A stretch of DNA of 64,000 nucleotides, taken from assembly GCF_900104675.1 (NCBI RefSeq), contig NZ_LT629945.1, positions 2,594,756 through 2,658,755 of the forward strand, in the 5' to 3' direction. The stretch's first letter is position 1; each line of letters opens with the position of its first letter. This document shows positions 16,600 to 25,380 of this stretch, piece after piece. A model generated the notes under the pieces. That model was not told the origin of the DNA and did not search any database. It worked only from the letters and a program-made list of their open reading frames with translations. Source of the DNA: Angelakisella massiliensis. Lineage in GTDB: Bacteria; Bacillota; Clostridia; Oscillospirales; Ruminococcaceae. A program made the translations under genes and the position numbers.

Positions 16600-17151
16600 T
16601 CAGAAGGACGGAGGTGTAATGGCAAATATCGCACGCACTTCCACATCACCCCGGTTGTGCCAGACATGATTGGCACGAGGCGGTATCCTCACACTGTCTC
16701 CGCAGGCGAGGGACAGTTCTGTTCCGTTAATTTCCAGTACCACACCCCCGGAAAGCAGATAAACAACCTCTTCCCCCTCATGGCTGCGGGCATCGCGGTA
16801 TGAGCTCATGCCCGCAGGAATGATCATCATACAAAATTCAATGTTTCCCTTTGTATCCGGTGTAAGCAATTCATAACGGATATCCGGTTCACTTTTGGAG
16901 CCCATGGTCAACCTGTTTTCCGGATGGACAACAGGAGCCTCATTTTCCTCCTCCTGAAACAGCATATACAAAGGTGTATCTAAAATACTGGCCAATGTGC
17001 GAAGTGTATTAATGGACGGATTGACCTGATCATTCTCAATTTGGCTCAGCATAGAAGGGGTAATCTCCGCAAGACCCGCAGCCTTGCGAACAGACATCCC
17101 CTTGGCCGCACGGATACTCTGTATTTTTTTGCCCAAGCTTCCTGTACTCAT
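16600..17151 (-). CDS. XRE family regulator with cupin sensor domain
   Basis: The 183-residue product has an N-terminal helix-turn-helix (about 6-60: IQSIRAAKGMSVRKAAGLAE, MLSQIEN, PSINTLRTLA) and a C-terminal cupin (about 105-180: SHEGEEVVYLLSGG, IPPRANHVWHN). I placed the start at the ATG at 17151, 8 bases after AAGGAG, rather than 12 codons upstream. This architecture is common in regulators of amino-acid and polyamine catabolism, with the cupin binding a small ligand. It is divergent from the D-aminoacylase operon and probably controls it through the palindrome at 17458-17483. Confidence 0.93.
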   Translation of the reverse strand: MSTGSLGKKIQSIRAAKGMSVRKAAGLAEITPSMLSQIENDQVNPSINTLRTLASILDTPLYMLFQEEENEAPVVHPENRLTMGSKSEPDIRYELLTPDTKGNIEFCMMIIPAGMSSYRDARSHEGEEVVYLLSGGVVLEINGTELSLACGDSVRIPPRANHVWHNRGDVEVRAIFAITPPSF

Positions 17152-17457
17152 GTAGTTGCTCCTTCGTTGAAGTGTGACTGTTTCCACAGGTGTTTTTGTT
17201 TATTATCTCACACAAACCTATGAGTGTCAAACTATGGAATCCGGTCTGGTGTCAGCTGAAGCACAGGGATACGGCAAACCTATTTTTCATCATCACGGCA
17301 GCGTCGTTAAAGACCTTGCGCAGCAATGGTTATGATGTGCCTGAGCAGGAAATTCTGACTTCCCGCTGGCGGCGCCCACCGTTTATTTCCTACTTTTGCA
17401 AGTCGCAAATGTACATTTTCACTTAACATTTTTGGTGAAAAAGGTATTGTGAAATGC

Positions 17458-17483
17458 TACAGAATATAAGGCTATATTCTGTA
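17458..17483. promoter_or_regulatory. 26-base perfect palindrome, candidate operator of the XRE-cupin regulator
   Basis: Arms TACAGAATATA (17458-17468) and TATATTCTGTA (17473-17483) are exact reverse complements around AGGC. It ends 37 bases upstream of the -35 box, the right position for an activator or looping repressor. There is no T-run, so a terminator is unlikely. Confidence 0.7.
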
Positions 17484-17520
17484 ATATCAGCCTAAATATT
17501 TCATTTAATGCAAAAGAATA

Positions 17521-17550
17521 TTGACATCCGGCCTAAACAAGTGTTAAATA
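17521..17550 (+). promoter_or_regulatory. Candidate promoter of the D-amino-acid operon
   Basis: A consensus TTGACA at 17521-17526 is followed by TAAATA at 17545-17550 (18-base spacer). The better TATAAT at 17549-17554 has a 22-base spacer, too long for optimal use, which may indicate dependence on an activator bound at the upstream palindrome. Confidence 0.55.
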
Positions 17551-17630
17551 TAATTAAACGTTTTAGGGCCCCAAAAATGAATGCCGTACGGTCTGCAGCG
17601 AGCACGGCGGTCATAAAGGAGGAAATCATC

Positions 17631-19223
17631 TTGCTGGATATCCTGATTAAAAACGCCAATATCATTGACGGCAGCGGAAAGCCTGCATATCGTGGAAATG
17701 TAGGTGTCAAAGACGGAAAGCTGGTACTTGATACCGAGGGTGCGGAAGCCGCGAAAACCATCGACGCCGCCGGACGCTGCCTGGCTCCCGGTTTCATCGA
17801 CGCTCATTCCCACGGTGATATGATTCTCGGCAGCGAGGACGCTCACCTGTTCAAAACCACTCAGGGCGTTACCACGGAGATCGTGGGACAGTGCGGACTT
17901 TCCATGGCACCTGTGGTTCCGGAAAATATGCAGGCCACCCAAAATATGCTTTCCATGGGCACCACCTGGTTCCCGGATGACATGAAAAACTGGAACAGCT
18001 TTTCCCGCTATCTGGAATACGCCGACAAACAGCCGCTGACTGCCAACGCCAAAATGTATATTGGCCACAGCACCCTGCGGATCTCGGTCATGGGTATGGC
18101 CAACCGTCCCGCCACAGACAAGGAACTGGATACCATGAAGGGCGTGCTGCGGGAAGCTATGGAATCCGGCGCGGCAGGTTTTTCCACCGGTCTGATCTAT
18201 ACCCCCAGCTGCTACGCTGAGGAAAAGGAAATTATTGAACTGGCCAAGGTGATCGCTCCCTTCAACGGCATTTACGCCAGCCATATGCGTGATGAAGCCA
18301 ATTTTGTGGTGGATGCCGTTAAGGAGACAATCAATGTGGGCCGTCAGGCTGGTGTCCGGGTGGATATTTCCCATCATAAGATGCTGGGCAAACCCAACTG
18401 GGGCAAGCAGAAACAAACCCTGGCACTGATCCATCAGGCCAATGATGAGGGCATCCGCACTATCTGCGATCAGTACCCCTATACCCGCAACATGACCACC
18501 CTCAACGCTTGCATGCCCCCCTGGTACTTTGAAAACGGATTTGCTTCCATGACCGACAAGCTGCGGGATCCCGCCTTCCGGGAAAAGCTGCGTCAGGAGA
18601 TGGAGGATCCTGCCACTCCTTATGATAACTATTACCTGAACGCGGGCGGCTGGAGCGGCGTATATGTCTATTCCGCTGCCAAGACCCCCGAGGCTGAGGG
18701 ACGCTTTATTACCGAATACGCGGAACTCATCGGCAAGGATCCGTGGACTGCTTTCTTTGATCTGTGCGTGGAAAACAACTGCTCCACCGGCGGTGTTTAT
18801 TGCAGCATGTGCGATGAGGATGTATGCGAAATCATCCGCGATCCCTACTGCATCGTAGGCAGCGACGGTCTGACCCGCAGCTGGAAGGAAAAGGGACATC
18901 CCCGTGCCAGCGCCACCTTCCCCCATGCCATCACCTACTTTGTCAAAGAGAAGGGCATCCTGACCCTGGAGCAGGCAGTCAACAAGATGACCGGTCTTAC
19001 CGCCGAGTATCTGCTGATCAAAAACAAGGGCTTTATCCGCGACGGCTATGACGCTGACCTGGTGCTCTTCGATTATGACAGACTGCAGGATACCGCTACA
19101 TACATCAATTCCAACAGCATTACAAAGGGTATCGACTGCGTCATTGTAAACGGAGCGATCGTTTATGCCGACAAGCAGTTTACCGGTGAGTATTCCGGCC
19201 GGATGATCCGTCACAACGCCTGA
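17631..19223 (+). CDS. D-aminoacylase (N-acyl-D-amino-acid deacylase)
   Basis: The 530-residue product is a full-length amidohydrolase-superfamily D-aminoacylase. Visible active-site positions are H59 and H61 (HSHGD), C88 (GQCG), H218 (ASHMRDE), H248 (DISHHK) and D412 (GSDGLT). These match the zinc and catalytic residues known for the family (C, H, H and D). I chose the TTG at 17631 because AAAGGAGG at 17615-17622 lies 8 bases upstream and the protein then begins LDILIKNA, the family's usual N-terminus; a longer frame from 17508 would overlap the promoter. It would release D-amino acids from N-acyl derivatives in the cytoplasm. The permease and D-serine dehydratase downstream complete a D-amino-acid route. 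Dihydroorotase-like or D-glutamate deacylase specificity is also possible. Confidence 0.9.
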   Translation: MLDILIKNANIIDGSGKPAYRGNVGVKDGKLVLDTEGAEAAKTIDAAGRCLAPGFIDAHSHGDMILGSEDAHLFKTTQGVTTEIVGQCGLSMAPVVPENMQATQNMLSMGTTWFPDDMKNWNSFSRYLEYADKQPLTANAKMYIGHSTLRISVMGMANRPATDKELDTMKGVLREAMESGAAGFSTGLIYTPSCYAEEKEIIELAKVIAPFNGIYASHMRDEANFVVDAVKETINVGRQAGVRVDISHHKMLGKPNWGKQKQTLALIHQANDEGIRTICDQYPYTRNMTTLNACMPPWYFENGFASMTDKLRDPAFREKLRQEMEDPATPYDNYYLNAGGWSGVYVYSAAKTPEAEGRFITEYAELIGKDPWTAFFDLCVENNCSTGGVYCSMCDEDVCEIIRDPYCIVGSDGLTRSWKEKGHPRASATFPHAITYFVKEKGILTLEQAVNKMTGLTAEYLLIKNKGFIRDGYDADLVLFDYDRLQDTATYINSNSITKGIDCVIVNGAIVYADKQFTGEYSGRMIRHNA

Positions 19224-19273
19224 GAAAAACCTCACCACTTCACAAAAAGCCATCATAGAAAGGAACATCTGTC

Positions 19274-20626
19274 ATGTCCCCATTAATTGCTTTTTTGATC
19301 ATCTTTGTTCTGCTGCTCATCGCCCTGATCAAATTCAAGGTCACCCCCTCTGTGGGCCTGTTTGCCGCCGCCGTTATCTTTGGTTTGATGGTGGGTATGC
19401 CTGCCGCTGATGTGCTGAGCACCCTGCCTGCCGGCTTCGGCAATATGATGACCAGCATCGGTCTGCTGATCGTATTCGGCAGCATCTTCGGTGATTTTCT
19501 GGGTGAATCCGGCGCCACGGAAGAGCTGGCCAAAGGCATGGTTCGTTTGTTCGGCAAGAAAAACGATCTGCTGGCACTGAACCTGGTGGGATTCATTCTG
19601 TCTATTCCCATCTACTTCGGCTGCGCCTATGTTATGACTGCCCCCCTGGTGGTGGCACTGCAGAAAATCAGCAGAAAGAACATGAAAGCCTATGTCATCG
19701 CCATCTTCACCGGTCTGATGCTCACCCACAGCTGTGTCGCTCCTACTCCTGGTCCTCTGGCCGTTGCCGGTCAGGCAGGCGCCAACATTGGCTGGTTCAT
19801 CATCTGGGGACTGGTCGTCTGCCTGCCCGCTTCTCTGCTTATCGGTTGGGTCTATGCGAATTTTGTCGCTTCCGCCGAGGAAAAGAAAGCCATGCACGAT
19901 GGAATGAAGGCCATTATGGATGATGACAAGCTTCTGGCTCCCGATCCCACCAAGCCCTCCGCCATGAAGAGCTTCCTGCTGGTGATCCTGCCCATCGTGA
20001 TGATCGTCTTTGCCTCCATCTTCTCTCTGTTTGTCACCGAAGGCCCTGTTTACACCGTAGTCAATTTCTTCGGCAACTCCAATATCGCCCTGTTCATCGC
20101 CATGCTGGTCACCGGCTACACTCTGCGCAAGTACATTCCCAACAAGACTGTCATGGGCTTTATTGATGAGTCCGCCAACCGCGTGGGCAACATCCTGCTG
20201 ATCGTAGGCGCCGGCGGCTGCTTCGCTTCCATGCTGGGCGCCACCACCATGAGCACCGATCTGGTAGAGATCATGTCTGCAACCAATATGCCCGTCATCC
20301 TGCTGGGCTTCCTGCTGGCATTCTGCATCCGCGCCGCTGTTGGTTCCGCTACTGCCGCCATGCTCACCTCCATCGCTATCGCCGGTCCGGTGTGCCTTGC
20401 CGCGGGAATATCCCCCATTGTTGCCGGTCTCTCCGTCTGCCTGGGAGCCCACAGCGCCACCTTCCCCACCGACGTGACCTTCTGGTTCCCCTCCACCTAT
20501 AATGGACTGAACACCAAGGATTGCCTGATGACTACCACCGTTCCCTGCATCCTTTCCGGTATCGTTGGCATGGTGATCCTGGCTGTCCTCAACGCCTTCT
20601 CCGGCGTGCTGCCCGGTATGTTCTGA
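19274..20626 (+). CDS. GntP family permease (DsdX-like)
   Basis: The 450-residue product is a polytopic membrane protein of about 12 segments with GntP-family features: an N-terminal [21 protein letters not shown] helix, [10 protein letters not shown] in the middle and a C-terminal [10 protein letters not shown] loop. The family includes gluconate permeases and the D-serine importer DsdX. Because it lies 50 bases after a D-aminoacylase and before a D-serine dehydratase, a D-serine or N-acyl-D-amino-acid substrate is more likely than gluconate; that is inference from context. AAAGGAACAT lies just before the ATG. Confidence 0.9.
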   Translation: MSPLIAFLIIFVLLLIALIKFKVTPSVGLFAAAVIFGLMVGMPAADVLSTLPAGFGNMMTSIGLLIVFGSIFGDFLGESGATEELAKGMVRLFGKKNDLLALNLVGFILSIPIYFGCAYVMTAPLVVALQKISRKNMKAYVIAIFTGLMLTHSCVAPTPGPLAVAGQAGANIGWFIIWGLVVCLPASLLIGWVYANFVASAEEKKAMHDGMKAIMDDDKLLAPDPTKPSAMKSFLLVILPIVMIVFASIFSLFVTEGPVYTVVNFFGNSNIALFIAMLVTGYTLRKYIPNKTVMGFIDESANRVGNILLIVGAGGCFASMLGATTMSTDLVEIMSATNMPVILLGFLLAFCIRAAVGSATAAMLTSIAIAGPVCLAAGISPIVAGLSVCLGAHSATFPTDVTFWFPSTYNGLNTKDCLMTTTVPCILSGIVGMVILAVLNAFSGVLPGMF

Positions 20627-20680
20627 TTTCAGAACACCTGACCTTATCATCAATCACTTACTCCCACTGGGATCTAAAAT

Positions 20681-20726
20681 CGGGATATCACCACTGGCCT
20701 CATCAGAAACCAGCGGTGATATCCCG
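20681..20726 (+). promoter_or_regulatory. Long hairpin between permease and D-serine dehydratase genes
   Basis: Arms 20681-20697 and 20710-20726 pair over 17 bases with one mismatch and a 12-base loop. No T-run follows, so it may be a processing or stabilising element or part of an attenuator that separates permease and dehydratase expression. Confidence 0.5.
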
Positions 20727-20811
20727 AATGCACCCGTCATTTCACAAAGCGTGCCTGCCTTTCAAGACACGCCGGACCCTATATTACACAGTTTTCAGTA
20801 AAGAGGTAATC

Positions 20812-22167
20812 ATGATGAATTCCAAACAGACCTTCTGCGGAAAAACCGCAGAGCAGCTCCGCCTGGAGTCTCCGGTATTTCGTGCCGTGGAGGCCCTGCA
20901 AGAAACCGTATGGATCAATGACAAAAAAGTGCCTTTTGACGAGGCCGCAGCACAGTGTCCCCTGACTATGGATGACGTACGGGATGCCGAGGCAAGGCTT
21001 GCACGCTTTGCCGACTATTTCCGCATCGCTTTCCCCGAAACAGCTGCGGCGGGTGGTTTGATCGAGTCCCCCCTCAGAGAAATTCCAGAGATGAAAGCTG
21101 CCATGGAAAAGCAGTATCACGTTTCCATTCCCGGTCATGTTTGGATGAAAATGGACAGTCACCTGCCCATTTCCGGCTCCATCAAGGCCCGTGGAGGTAT
21201 CTATGAGGTTTTGAAAACCGCAGAAGATATCGCCCTCAAAAACGGTCTGCTCCATGAAGGAGATTCCTACGCCTGCTTTGATTCCGACGAGTTCCGCCAG
21301 CTCTTCTCCCGCTACTCCATCGCCGTGGGCTCAACAGGCAATCTCGGCCTTTCTATCGGCATCATGAGCGCCAAACTGGGCTTCAAGGTTACCGTTCATA
21401 TGTCCGCGGACGCCAGACAGTGGAAAAAAGATATGCTGCGCAGCAAGGGCGTCACTGTGATGGAATATGAAAGTGATTACAGTGTTGCGGTGGCCCAGGG
21501 CCGCAAGGATGCTGAAAAGGATGAGTATTGTCATTTTGTGGATGACGAAAACTCCAAGACCCTGTTTATGGGATACAGCGTCGCTGCCCTGAGACTGAAA
21601 AACCAACTGGCAGAGGCAGGCATCACTGTGGATGCCCAGCATCCCCTCATGGTGTATCTCCCCTGCGGTGTGGGCGGCGGTCCCGGAGGTGTGGCTTTTG
21701 GTCTGAAAATGGTATTTGGAGACGCGGTACACTGCTTCTTCGCTGAACCCACCCATTCCTGCTGCATGATGCTGGGCATGGCTACCGGTCTGCAAAACAA
21801 TATCAGCGTACAGGACATCGGTGTTGACAACCGCACCATCGCTGACGGCCTTGCTGTTGGCAGAGCTTCCGGCTTCGTAGGAAAGCTGATGGCACCCTTC
21901 ATGAGCGGCTGCTACTCCCTGCAGGATGAGCGGATGTCCGCCCTGCTGGCTCTGCTGGCCGACAGCGAGAAGGTTTTTCTCGAGCCCAGCGCCCTGGCGG
22001 GAATGTATGGACCGGTGCTTACCGTTTCTGATAAAGGCATGAAGGAATACACCGAAACCATCGCAGCACCGGAAAAAGTCACCCATCTTGTATGGGCTAC
22101 CGGCGGCAGCATGGTACCCCCGGAAGAAATGGACAAATACTATCGGCAGGGAAAAGTTCTGCTGTAA
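20812..22167 (+). CDS. dsdA: D-serine dehydratase (D-serine ammonia-lyase)
   Basis: The 451-residue product matches DsdA in length and motifs. The PLP lysine is K125 in [18 protein letters not shown] is the substrate-side loop, and CGVGGGPGG is the PLP phosphate-binding glycine loop. It converts D-serine to pyruvate and ammonia in the cytoplasm. Two adjacent ATGs (20812, 20815) follow AAGAGG; either could be used. It is the third gene of the D-amino-acid operon, and the permease and deacylase upstream supply its substrate. A strong terminator follows. Confidence 0.93.
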   Translation: MMNSKQTFCGKTAEQLRLESPVFRAVEALQETVWINDKKVPFDEAAAQCPLTMDDVRDAEARLARFADYFRIAFPETAAAGGLIESPLREIPEMKAAMEKQYHVSIPGHVWMKMDSHLPISGSIKARGGIYEVLKTAEDIALKNGLLHEGDSYACFDSDEFRQLFSRYSIAVGSTGNLGLSIGIMSAKLGFKVTVHMSADARQWKKDMLRSKGVTVMEYESDYSVAVAQGRKDAEKDEYCHFVDDENSKTLFMGYSVAALRLKNQLAEAGITVDAQHPLMVYLPCGVGGGPGGVAFGLKMVFGDAVHCFFAEPTHSCCMMLGMATGLQNNISVQDIGVDNRTIADGLAVGRASGFVGKLMAPFMSGCYSLQDERMSALLALLADSEKVFLEPSALAGMYGPVLTVSDKGMKEYTETIAAPEKVTHLVWATGGSMVPPEEMDKYYRQGKVLL

Positions 22168-22305
22168 GGTCCCGGGGCATTGAGACAAAGCGTCTTGCCA
22201 AATGAGGCTGAAAGACCGTCCGTACCGCTGAAATAACCAGCAAAAATGGATGTACGCTTTCCCGGTTGTGTCCATCGCCTGATGGCAAAAAGCAATATAC
22301 AAAAC

Positions 22306-22375
22306 GCCCTTTAAGGGACCGGAAATGAGCTGAGGACAACGGTTCACTCCTATCCGGCACCTTAAAGGGCTTATT
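22306..22375. terminator. Bidirectional terminator after dsdA
   Basis: GCCCTTTAAGG (22306-22316) pairs with CCTTAAAGGGC (22360-22370), extended by ACCGGA/TCCGG pairs, and a TTATTTT tail follows. It separates dsdA from the convergent minus-strand accessory cluster. Confidence 0.8.
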
Positions 22376-22414
22376 TTATGCTGTGAAGATCACGCAGAGC
22401 CACAGAAGATCATT

Positions 22415-23686
22415 TCAGTCTGCCGGCTCCACAGAAAATACAAAATGGAAATTTGTCGTATAGTGGATCTGATACTGCCTTGCGTATTGTTCATTCCAGC
22501 TGACACTTTTATTTTCCTGGTAAAGGGCATCGGCATCCAAGGAAAATCCCAAATTGTTTGGAATATAAAACAGTTCCCATTCTTCATCTGTTTCCTCACT
22601 GATCCCGCCGTATAGAGTAAACGGCTTTTCCTCATCCGCCGGAAACGGGCCTGATAGGCTGGCCGGTGCGCTTCTGGGGTGCAGCCATACGGTCACCGTT
22701 TCCAGCCGGCTGCTTTCCCCCTGAGCGGCATCCTCTCTCCCCTGCCGCCAAAGCGAGGGAATATCGTAAGCGATCAGCATCACAGCGGCTGCGCCAAGAT
22801 ACAGCACTGCCACAAGGCCGATAAACGCCGCGCAACAGGAATTGCGGTAATGACGCCATATCAGCAGGTCAAACAAGAGCATCAGCACACCGCCTGCAGC
22901 CAGGCTGATCAGCCAGAAGCCATAATAAGCAGAATAGGCCCGGAGCAGTTCCATTGGTGTTTCCAGTCTGTTCACCATAAGGGGAAACAGCTGCTGGGGA
23001 AGAAAAGCAACTTTCATAGCTAGAAACAGTCCCGCGAAAATCAGAAGCATCGGCAGAAAAACTGGACGCCATAAGGTTTTCAGCCGCATCAGAACTCCGA
23101 TCTTTTCTCCACCCGGCAGCACATACCCCAGACCGCCGCACACCGGGCAAAAATTCATCTGAAAGTTTTCCCCTGGCAGATAGCCGCTGCTTCCGCAATT
23201 GCTGCATGGTATGCTTCCCTCCGGCGCGGCCAAAGGACGGGAACGCAGTGGAACCGCGTCGACATTCCGGGGAATATTCCTGCTGGATGCCTGAGGCATT
23301 TCGCCGCTCTCCAAAAAGCGCTGGTACTCATTGTGCAGACAAAAGGTGGCTTGGGTGGCATACACTCCAGCCAGAATGAGCCAGAATCCCGCCGGAACGC
23401 CTGTTTGGATCGTCAGGACAAGGGTAACGGCACAGCCATAAATCAAAAGAAAGACGGATAACACACGGTTCAGGGTGATTCCGGCACCCAAGCCGCAGAC
23501 GATCAAAACGGCCATATCCACTGCGGCCCAAAATTCCGGGATGCCGTGGTTTTGATAGATCTCTTTCCCCGGCAGCAGATAAAATACCGCTATACACAGA
23601 AGCGAAAAACCAGCTGCCAAAGAAAATCGGGCTCTAGCCTTTCCGCCGGCATGCTTTTTATAAAACTCTTTTTTTGTCATCTCCAT
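22415..23686 (-). CDS. Multi-pass membrane protein with a DnaJ-like zinc ribbon
   Basis: I do not recognise the full 423-residue protein. It has about four N-terminal membrane segments (about 20-120), then a cytoplasmic loop with two CxxC pairs, CSNCGSSGYL and CPVCGGLGYV (about 165-190), resembling one DnaJ-type zinc-ribbon unit. Three or four more membrane segments (about 215-320) and a 100-residue soluble C-terminal tail follow. It is the last gene of the minus-strand accessory cluster and ends at the dsdA terminator. The start is uncertain: ATGs at 23686 and 23680 both lack a strong ribosome binding site. Confidence 0.7.
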   Translation of the reverse strand: MEMTKKEFYKKHAGGKARARFSLAAGFSLLCIAVFYLLPGKEIYQNHGIPEFWAAVDMAVLIVCGLGAGITLNRVLSVFLLIYGCAVTLVLTIQTGVPAGFWLILAGVYATQATFCLHNEYQRFLESGEMPQASSRNIPRNVDAVPLRSRPLAAPEGSIPCSNCGSSGYLPGENFQMNFCPVCGGLGYVLPGGEKIGVLMRLKTLWRPVFLPMLLIFAGLFLAMKVAFLPQQLFPLMVNRLETPMELLRAYSAYYGFWLISLAAGGVLMLLFDLLIWRHYRNSCCAAFIGLVAVLYLGAAAVMLIAYDIPSLWRQGREDAAQGESSRLETVTVWLHPRSAPASLSGPFPADEEKPFTLYGGISEETDEEWELFYIPNNLGFSLDADALYQENKSVSWNEQYARQYQIHYTTNFHFVFSVEPAD

Positions 23687-23746
23687 GAGCGTTCCCGATT
23701 TTCCCCCTTTTCCCAGCAGCTCCTTACAGAGGCAGCGGTTGTTTTC

Positions 23747-23842
23747 TTACCATGGTTTTACCCCCCCCCAGAAAAAGCCCATTGGCACTGTAAAGGCGCT
23801 TCGGCTGTCTCTGGGAAAGCTGAGTATATTTGTTTGAGCCAT
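23747..23842 (-). CDS. Possible 31-residue peptide gene ending in a G9 tract
   Basis: On the minus strand an ATG at 23842 lies 8 bases after GAGGAG (23851-23856) and opens a 31-codon frame, starting MAQTNILSF and ending VKPW, stop TAA at 23747-23749. Near its end the codons run through nine consecutive G residues (23761-23769 as C on the plus strand), giving WGG. Loss of one G would stop translation right after WGG; gain of one would read on to a KTMVRKQPLPL-like end. It sits in the 195-base gap between two same-strand genes, so it would be co-transcribed. I see no homology; it could be a leader peptide, a small protein or chance. Confidence 0.35.
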   Translation of the reverse strand: MAQTNILSFPRDSRSAFTVPMGFFWGGVKPW

Positions 23843-23881
23843 TGCTGAGACTCCTCGGCCTGATCCGTATGTTTTGAGGAA

Positions 23882-24346
23882 TTACATCCCAAACTTTTCC
23901 CAATCTGCCGCCGACTGGATCACCGGTATCCAGCTGTCGATTTCAAACTTCTCCGTCGTGCAGGGATCTGCGTATCCGTCCACCACCAAGGTTCCAGCAC
24001 ACTGGATGTGGGCCTTACGGTCCCTGATTTCAAGCACTTTCAGCTGATAGTTCACCAGCGGCTCATGCTCATAGATATAAAACGTGTCTTCCCGGTCCAT
24101 GCTCTCTTCCATGGTGTCAACGGAAAAAGAAGCCCCCGCAAGGTCCCCCACAGAGCGCTTATCTGTATCGATGGGATTGATGCAAAGGGACGGCAGAATC
24201 TCCTCCCCGTCAAAAGCCCCCTGGGCAAATCCAACACTTACCGACCAGGATGCCGGTTCTTCCTCGTCCCCCTGGTCATAATAAAGAGCACTCCGCCTGT
24301 GGCTCCAATCATCCTCAAATACAAAAGAGTCCCCTATTTTTAACAT
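23882..24346 (-). CDS. Hypothetical cytoplasmic protein
   Basis: The 154-residue product is acidic, has no signal peptide or membrane segment, and is not recognised. It starts with MLKIGDSFVFEDDWSHRR and is rich in predicted beta-strands. The start is the ATG at 24346, 7 bases after GAGGAGG; a GTG two codons upstream overlaps that site. It follows the DUF1266 gene on the same strand and may be an immunity-like or cargo-specific partner, but nothing in the sequence proves this. Confidence 0.7.
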   Translation of the reverse strand: MLKIGDSFVFEDDWSHRRSALYYDQGDEEEPASWSVSVGFAQGAFDGEEILPSLCINPIDTDKRSVGDLAGASFSVDTMEESMDREDTFYIYEHEPLVNYQLKVLEIRDRKAHIQCAGTLVVDGYADPCTTEKFEIDSWIPVIQSAADWEKFGM

Positions 24347-24400
24347 TGCCACACCTCCTCAGGCTGTCCCGGCCATTGGAACAGCACTTTTTGCAGCCGT

Positions 24401-25339
24401 TTAGTTTTTGCTGGGATGATAATATTTCTGGTACTCCGGCAAAACACCGTACCGGTCGGTGATGATCTCCTTGGACAGCGGCAGCTCAAAGGGGGTGGAC
24501 ACATAGGGAGATTCCCGGAAGGGCTTTTGACCCTTCCACAGCTTTTCATACAGTCCCCACCGCTCTGCTGTCATGGAGCCGGGGGTATTTTTGTCCTCAT
24601 GCTGCCAGTACTGTACACCCAGAAGATAGCTTTCCATCATTTCTTCCCAGTTCTGAAAAACCTTCTGAGCCTTTCTTCCTGCGTCCACAGCAATGTCCAG
24701 CATTTCCTGCATATCCACATAACCGGACAGGTAACACCACTGAATGATAAAGGCACATCGTCCCATATCCCAGCCCAGCAGGGCGTTTTCCCCATAGCGG
24801 CGCCATGCCAGCAGCATTTTGGGCAGATAGCTGTCCTCATCGGCGTTGGGATCTATTTTCCGTACTTCCTCCACCAGCTGCTCTTCGGTGTACATCTGAT
24901 ACTGGAGGGCAAGCCGCTCCATATCTTGCTTATACTGGGCACGCATCCCCTCGGTAAGCAGCGAGCGCATTTCTTCCAGGGCGGTGTCATGGCTCTGAAT
25001 CCCCCAGTAGTCCCATAATGTACGCCGCAGGCTCTGCTGCTGGCCGTTTAACAGAACACGGTATCCGTAGCCGCCCAAATAGCGAAAATCCGCGGACTCG
25101 TTGGCGGCCAGCAGGATGGATCCCGCTGTATTCATCCACCGCAGGGTGGGCGACAAAGGATTAAAGGTGTCCACCCGTTTTTCCCTGGGCTTGAATTTCA
25201 GATACAGCACAGCTGTGATGCCAAGGCCGAAGGCCAATGTAGCGATCAAAGCGATAAAGCCAGCCATTTCTCCGGACAATACGCTCAGCACTCCAATCAA
25301 AATAACGATCAGCGCACTGACGATAATGGTTGCTTTCAT
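24401..25339 (-). CDS. DUF1266 domain protein with N-terminal membrane anchor (copy 1)
   Basis: The 312-residue product has two N-terminal membrane segments (about 4-48) and a DUF1266 domain (about 90-290): WGIQSHDTALEEM, GWDMGRCAFIIQW, then GY-D and NWEEMMESYLLGVQYW. The domain's function is unknown; it occurs in E. coli YbeU/YbeR-like proteins and near polymorphic toxin and secretion loci. It is paralogous to the gene at 27444-28331, sharing TLRWMNTAGSILLA and the C-terminal PLSKEIITDRYGVLP. AAGGAGTTTTG precedes the ATG. Confidence 0.8.
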   Translation of the reverse strand: MKATIIVSALIVILIGVLSVLSGEMAGFIALIATLAFGLGITAVLYLKFKPREKRVDTFNPLSPTLRWMNTAGSILLAANESADFRYLGGYGYRVLLNGQQQSLRRTLWDYWGIQSHDTALEEMRSLLTEGMRAQYKQDMERLALQYQMYTEEQLVEEVRKIDPNADEDSYLPKMLLAWRRYGENALLGWDMGRCAFIIQWCYLSGYVDMQEMLDIAVDAGRKAQKVFQNWEEMMESYLLGVQYWQHEDKNTPGSMTAERWGLYEKLWKGQKPFRESPYVSTPFELPLSKEIITDRYGVLPEYQKYYHPSKN

Positions 25340-25380
25340 CTTTTCAAAACTCCTTCCTCACTCTCTGCGGACCATGCTCC

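Larger units (their letters stand above)
17152..17630. promoter_or_regulatory. Divergent control region of the D-amino-acid operon
   Basis: This 479-base region separates the XRE-cupin gene from the D-aminoacylase gene. From left to right it holds the regulator's ribosome binding site, an unassigned GC-richer middle with short non-coding frames, the palindrome, a TTGACA promoter and the AAAGGAGG ribosome binding site of the TTG-started D-aminoacylase gene. The leader from promoter to start is about 70 bases. Confidence 0.6.

Noticed and set aside
17508-17630. Longer N-terminus for the D-aminoacylase
   Set aside because: It would start inside the promoter region, upstream of the -35 box; the TTG with AAAGGAGG matches the family N-terminus.
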